Of a DNA stretch of 64,000 nucleotides, positions 62,290 to 64,000 are shown one piece after another. How positions within the stretch are numbered: the stretch's first letter is position 1; every line of letters starts with the position of its first letter. The DNA is taken from the NCBI GenBank assembly GCA_023548195.1, contig JAJHZJ010000579.1:1528084-1592083 (forward strand), given 5' to 3'. Below the pieces are notes generated by a model. The model did not search any database, was not told the DNA's origin, and saw only the letters and a list, made by a program, of their open reading frames with translations. The stretch comes from Bettongia penicillata ogilbyi (Eukaryota > Chordata > Mammalia > Diprotodontia > Potoroidae). The position numbers and the translations under genes were made by a program.

Positions 62290-64000
62290 ATCATTATTAT
62301 TGACTTTCACTTTCTCAAAGGCCCATCTCACTTTTGGATCCATGTCTCCCTACCATCTGCCCTTCCCAAAGCCACTTTTCCCTTTCCTCCATAACTCAGC
62401 AACCTCTCCTCCTTTGAAATTTATGCAATATGTATCTACCACTCTATCAAATCTTGGTAGCTATTGTCTACTCCATGTCACTGTCATTTCTTCCTCAACA
62501 AGTGTGATACATGACTCATAATTTTTCTCTCCTCCTCAACTTCTGACATCATACCAGTGAACTTCAACATACATCTTGACTCTTCCTCAAACACTCTAAC
62601 TGTAGTTTTTTAATCTACTCACTTCCCACAACCTACTCTTCTATCTCACCTCAGACTCAAACAAAGATGGCCATGATCTTGAGCTTGTCATCACTCACAA
62701 ATGCACCACTAATGTTTAAGAATCCCAAAATTCCTTTATCTGACCACAATCTATAGGTTTTCCACTTCTCCCTTTGCCTTCCCTTACCAAATCCTATTCT
62801 TTTTCTACATTACTATTTCCAATCCTTTGACCCCTCATTTCTTTCCCCAGTCATTACTCTTACCTCAGCTATGCTCTTCTCTTGTCATCATCTTGGTCAC
62901 TTAGTGAACCAATTTAACTCTATGCTGTTCTTTGATTCTCTGGCCCCCTTATCATATCATCAGTTGCACCCTGCTTATTCTCAGCCTTGATCCCATATCT
63001 GCTTCCTTTGCTCCTACACAGGTGCTGCTGAATGAAAATGAAGGAAGTCATGCAATCATTCTGACTGGGTCTACTACAAATCTGTGTTCCACAACCTCAA
63101 GTGCACCCTCACTGCTGATAGATAATGCTTCTACACTTCCCTTATCAACTCACTATCCCAGACTCCACAGTGGCCCTTCCAAACTTTTTCATCCCTTCTC
63201 AAGCTTCCCATATTTCTCTTTCCCTCACACTCTTAGAGGAGAAATTTGTCCCACAGTTTACAGTGGAAAAAAATGAGACTTTTGGCTGTGAGCTCTCACT
63301 TCTTTATTCTTTTGCATCTCATATCACTCAAATGCCTTCTGTCACTCTCTTCCTTCACCCCTATCTCACACAAAGAGGTGGCCTTACTCCTTACCAAGGC
63401 AAACCCTCCTACTTGCACAAATGATCCCATTTTATCCTCTCTCCTCTAAAAGACTGATCCCTTTACCATCACCACTCCATCACTGATATTCAATTTCTCC
63501 CTGTCTACAGGCTCCTTCCCTACTGCTTACCAATATCTCCATATCTCCTCCATCATTAAAAAGCTTTTATTTGATCCTTTCATCCTTGCTACATCTTCTG
63601 CTCTTTGTGGCTAAACTCCTTGAGAAGGTCCTCTACAATAGGTACTCACACTTTCAGTCTCCTCTTAAGCCCTTGCAATCAGGCTTCTGACCTCATCATT
63701 CCACCAAAACTGCTCTCTCCAAATGATTTATCTCTTAATGACTAAATCCAATGACCCTTTCTCAATCCTCTTTCCTCTTGACGTCTCTGCAGCCAACCAC
63801 CAATTCATAATCTTCATACTCTCTTCTCTCTAGTTTTTGTTTTTGTTTTTGTGGGGGAGGGTCTCCCCTCTCCTGGTTCTCTTCCTTCCCATTAGAACTG
63901 TACTTCTCATTATCCTTTGCTGGATTCACATCCCAGCCACACCTTCTAACTGTAGGTGTCCCATGGATCTCTGTTGTGGGCCCATTTCTCTTTTCCCTTT
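62290..64000 (+). pseudogene. L2 ORF2 (endonuclease and reverse transcriptase) relic, runs off the window
   Basis: Long and ordered L2 segment. Near 62560-62720 it covers the endonuclease end (FNIHLDS, ending with a LVITHKC-type segment). Then come the linker and, from about 63440, reverse transcriptase codons for PISLLxVAKLLEKV (63590-63630), LKPLQSGF (63665-63690) and HSTKTALSK (63700-63725). It closes near 63990 where the GPxSLF(P)F codons lie just after the GVPQGS box (here CRCPMDLCCGP). Several stops and a T/G-rich insertion at 63831-63860 break it. Live L2 needs this enzyme for target-primed insertion and also moves MIR. Confidence 0.78.

Noticed and set aside
1..64000. Endogenous retrovirus or LTR element
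   Set aside because: I saw no LTR pair, primer-binding site, or gag/pol/env-like frame; all reverse transcriptase remnants fit L1 or L2.

Overview
This is AT-rich, intron- and promoter-poor mammalian nuclear DNA, almost certainly from a marsupial. The assignment rests on the repeats: core-SINEs whose 3' end is a BovB/RTE tail (MAR1-like), L1-derived 'half-L1' (HAL1-like) retrotransposons with only an ORF1, and a very dense load of old CR1-clade LINEs (L2, L3/CR1) with their SINE partners (MIR, MIR3). I could not tell an Australian from an American marsupial. I found no host protein-coding exon, tRNA, rRNA or CRISPR array that I can support. Every coding region I recognise is a decayed retrotransposon gene (HAL1/L1 ORF1, L1 ORF2, L2 ORF2). 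The longest remaining open frames are simple-repeat artefacts or shadows. Repeat family names were assigned by eye from remembered consensus sequences; they were not run through a masking program, and boundaries are usually good to about 10-30 bases.

Layout. 1-2.2 kb: SINE, L2, CR1/L3 pieces and a 7SL RNA-like relic. 2.5-2.75 kb: first (GGAA)n array. 3-6.8 kb: mostly unrecognised sequence with L2 pieces and an X-box-like site. 6.87-8.27 kb: reverse-strand HAL1/L1 insertion with an intact 5' end, a cut-off 3' end and perfect 13-bp target-site duplications. 8.9-11.3 kb: CR1/L3 and L2 pieces interrupted by an A-tailed, SINE-like family that I cannot name (called family X here). 12.4-15.4 kb: an L2 3' end split by a complete 2.6-kb HAL1 with perfect 13-bp duplications. 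15.5-32 kb: scattered L2, MIR and MAR1, a third HAL1 piece (19.8-20.4 kb), a hAT-like element nested in a SINE (22.5-23.0 kb) and an L1 3' end split by SINEs (27.2-28.6 kb). 33.1-36.9 kb: the cleanest repeat-poor stretch, containing a small CpG cluster. 36.9-39.0 kb: L2 with a microsatellite grown inside it, MAR1, family X, and a second (GGAA)n array with ordered 8- and 12-bp higher-order periods. 39-60.4 kb: dense SINE/CR1/L2 mosaic with several nested insertions. 61.1-62 kb: antisense L1 reverse transcriptase piece. 62.3-64.0 kb: sense L2 ORF2 running off the window.

The nesting gives a relative history: L2, L3/CR1 and MIR/MIR3 form the oldest layer; MAR1, family X, hAT and HAL1 copies were inserted into them. 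I did not find a previously undescribed functional system. The most useful leads are the 3'-truncated HAL1 insertions, unnamed family X, the 7SL-like relic, the structured GGAA array, and the repeat-poor block with its CpG cluster.
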